DNA from: Thalassolituus maritimus | GTDB taxonomy: Bacteria; Pseudomonadota; Gammaproteobacteria; Pseudomonadales; Oceanobacteraceae | Direction: 5' to 3' | Length of the DNA stretch: 64,000 nucleotides | Assembly: GCF_900156675.1 (NCBI RefSeq) | Contig: NZ_FTOH01000002.1 | Span: 62,001 to 126,000 of the forward strand | Shown: positions 63,803 through 64,000 of the stretch, piece by piece | Layout of the letters: each line of letters starts with the position of its first letter | How positions within the stretch are numbered: the first letter of the stretch is position 1 | Made by a program: the position numbers and the translations under genes | The notes under the pieces: generated by a model | Databases searched by the model: none | What the model was told of the DNA's origin: nothing | The model's input: only the letters and a program-made list of their open reading frames with translations

Positions 63803-63805
63803 AGA

Positions 63806-64000
63806 ATGTCTGACACTCCAAACAGCGCTGATAGCCTGCAACGCTTCAGCTTCGACAATACCAATATCCGCGGCGAGCTGGCTCACGTAAATGCGAGCTA
63901 CCGCGAAGTACTGAAGCGTCATCAGTATCCCACGCGGATCGCTAAAGCCGTCGGTGAACTGATGGCCGCTACCGCCTTGCTGAGTGCCAACCTCAAATTT
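63806..64000 (+). CDS. hslO: Hsp33 redox-regulated chaperone, 5' part (runs off right edge)
   Basis: The 65 visible residues contain DSLQRFSFDNTNIRGELAH and GELMAATALLSANLKF, the conserved Hsp33 N terminus. The zinc-binding Cys cluster lies beyond the window. Hsp33 is a holdase activated by oxidative unfolding. It starts 3 bp after hslR, matching the E. coli hslR-hslO operon. Confidence 0.93.
   Translation, partial: MSDTPNSADSLQRFSFDNTNIRGELAHVNASYREVLKRHQYPTRIAKAVGELMAATALLSANLKF

Overview
The window looks like chromosomal DNA of a marine-type gammaproteobacterium, most likely from the Oceanospirillales/Pseudomonadales side. I infer this from gene order, not from a database search: ygfB-pepP-ubiH-ubiI opposite a zapA/6S RNA/fau block, rppH-ptsP near lgt-thyA, glnA divergent from typA, and nudE/yrfG/hslR/hslO. 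All of these are gammaproteobacterial neighbourhoods. GC content looks moderate (about 50-55% by eye), with visibly AT-richer patches around 22.7-24.7 kb and in parts of 48.2-54.9 kb. No CRISPR array, IS element, integrase or replication origin was seen.

Layout. 1-8.4 kb: a partial CYTH triphosphatase, arginine genes argE and argA, an outer-membrane barrel, a bile-acid-type symporter, a hotdog thioesterase, a cytochrome c'/b561 pair and an orphan rmlD-like reductase. 8.3-22.6 kb: folA, an EAL signalling protein, thyA-lgt, a TauE permease, an NRDE protein, the peptidoglycan pair ldtD/mepK, ptsP-rppH, a HAD phosphatase, an imelysin lipoprotein and rlmI. 22.7-27.4 kb: an AT-rich porin/solute-binding pair divergent from a chemoreceptor, then an HDOD protein. 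27.4-34.2 kb: the ubiquinone/pepP/ygfB block, zapA, 6S RNA, fau, a 41-codon small ORF and an EVE protein. 34.3-48 kb: a hydrolase, an OsmC-YcaO fusion, glnA with a sigma54 promoter and NtrC-like sites, typA, a phytase-like lipoprotein with a Pho-box-like site, malic enzyme, cpxRA with a CpxR box and an AI-2E permease. 48.1-62 kb is accessory: it starts at tRNA-Leu and carries a stand-alone condensation-type acyltransferase, a solitary long RebB (R-body) protein, a ParDE-type toxin-antitoxin pair packed against lrgAB, rsuA, a MATE pump, and a two-gene cassette with a 1273-residue multi-pass protein and a secreted three-module collar-like protein. 62-64 kb returns to conserved genes: nudE, yrfG, hslR and partial hslO.

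Three points deserve most attention. First, the 56.3-61.4 kb cassette. The secreted partner has three cysteine-bracketed modules, each with one HxH pair, which could form a single-chain pseudo-trimer of a phage-fibre collar fold. Second, the solitary RebB protein, whose C-terminal extension is longer than its RebB domain and whose ribosome binding site sits inside a hairpin. Third, a dispersed family of intergenic cruciform elements (1632-1732, 34198-34279, 63299-63380), in which a 15-bp outer stem and two inner CATCCATG-type hairpins are kept while the bases in the stems change.

Several regulatory circuits can be read directly: nitrogen control of glnA, Cpx autoregulation and probable phosphate control of the phytase-like lipoprotein.
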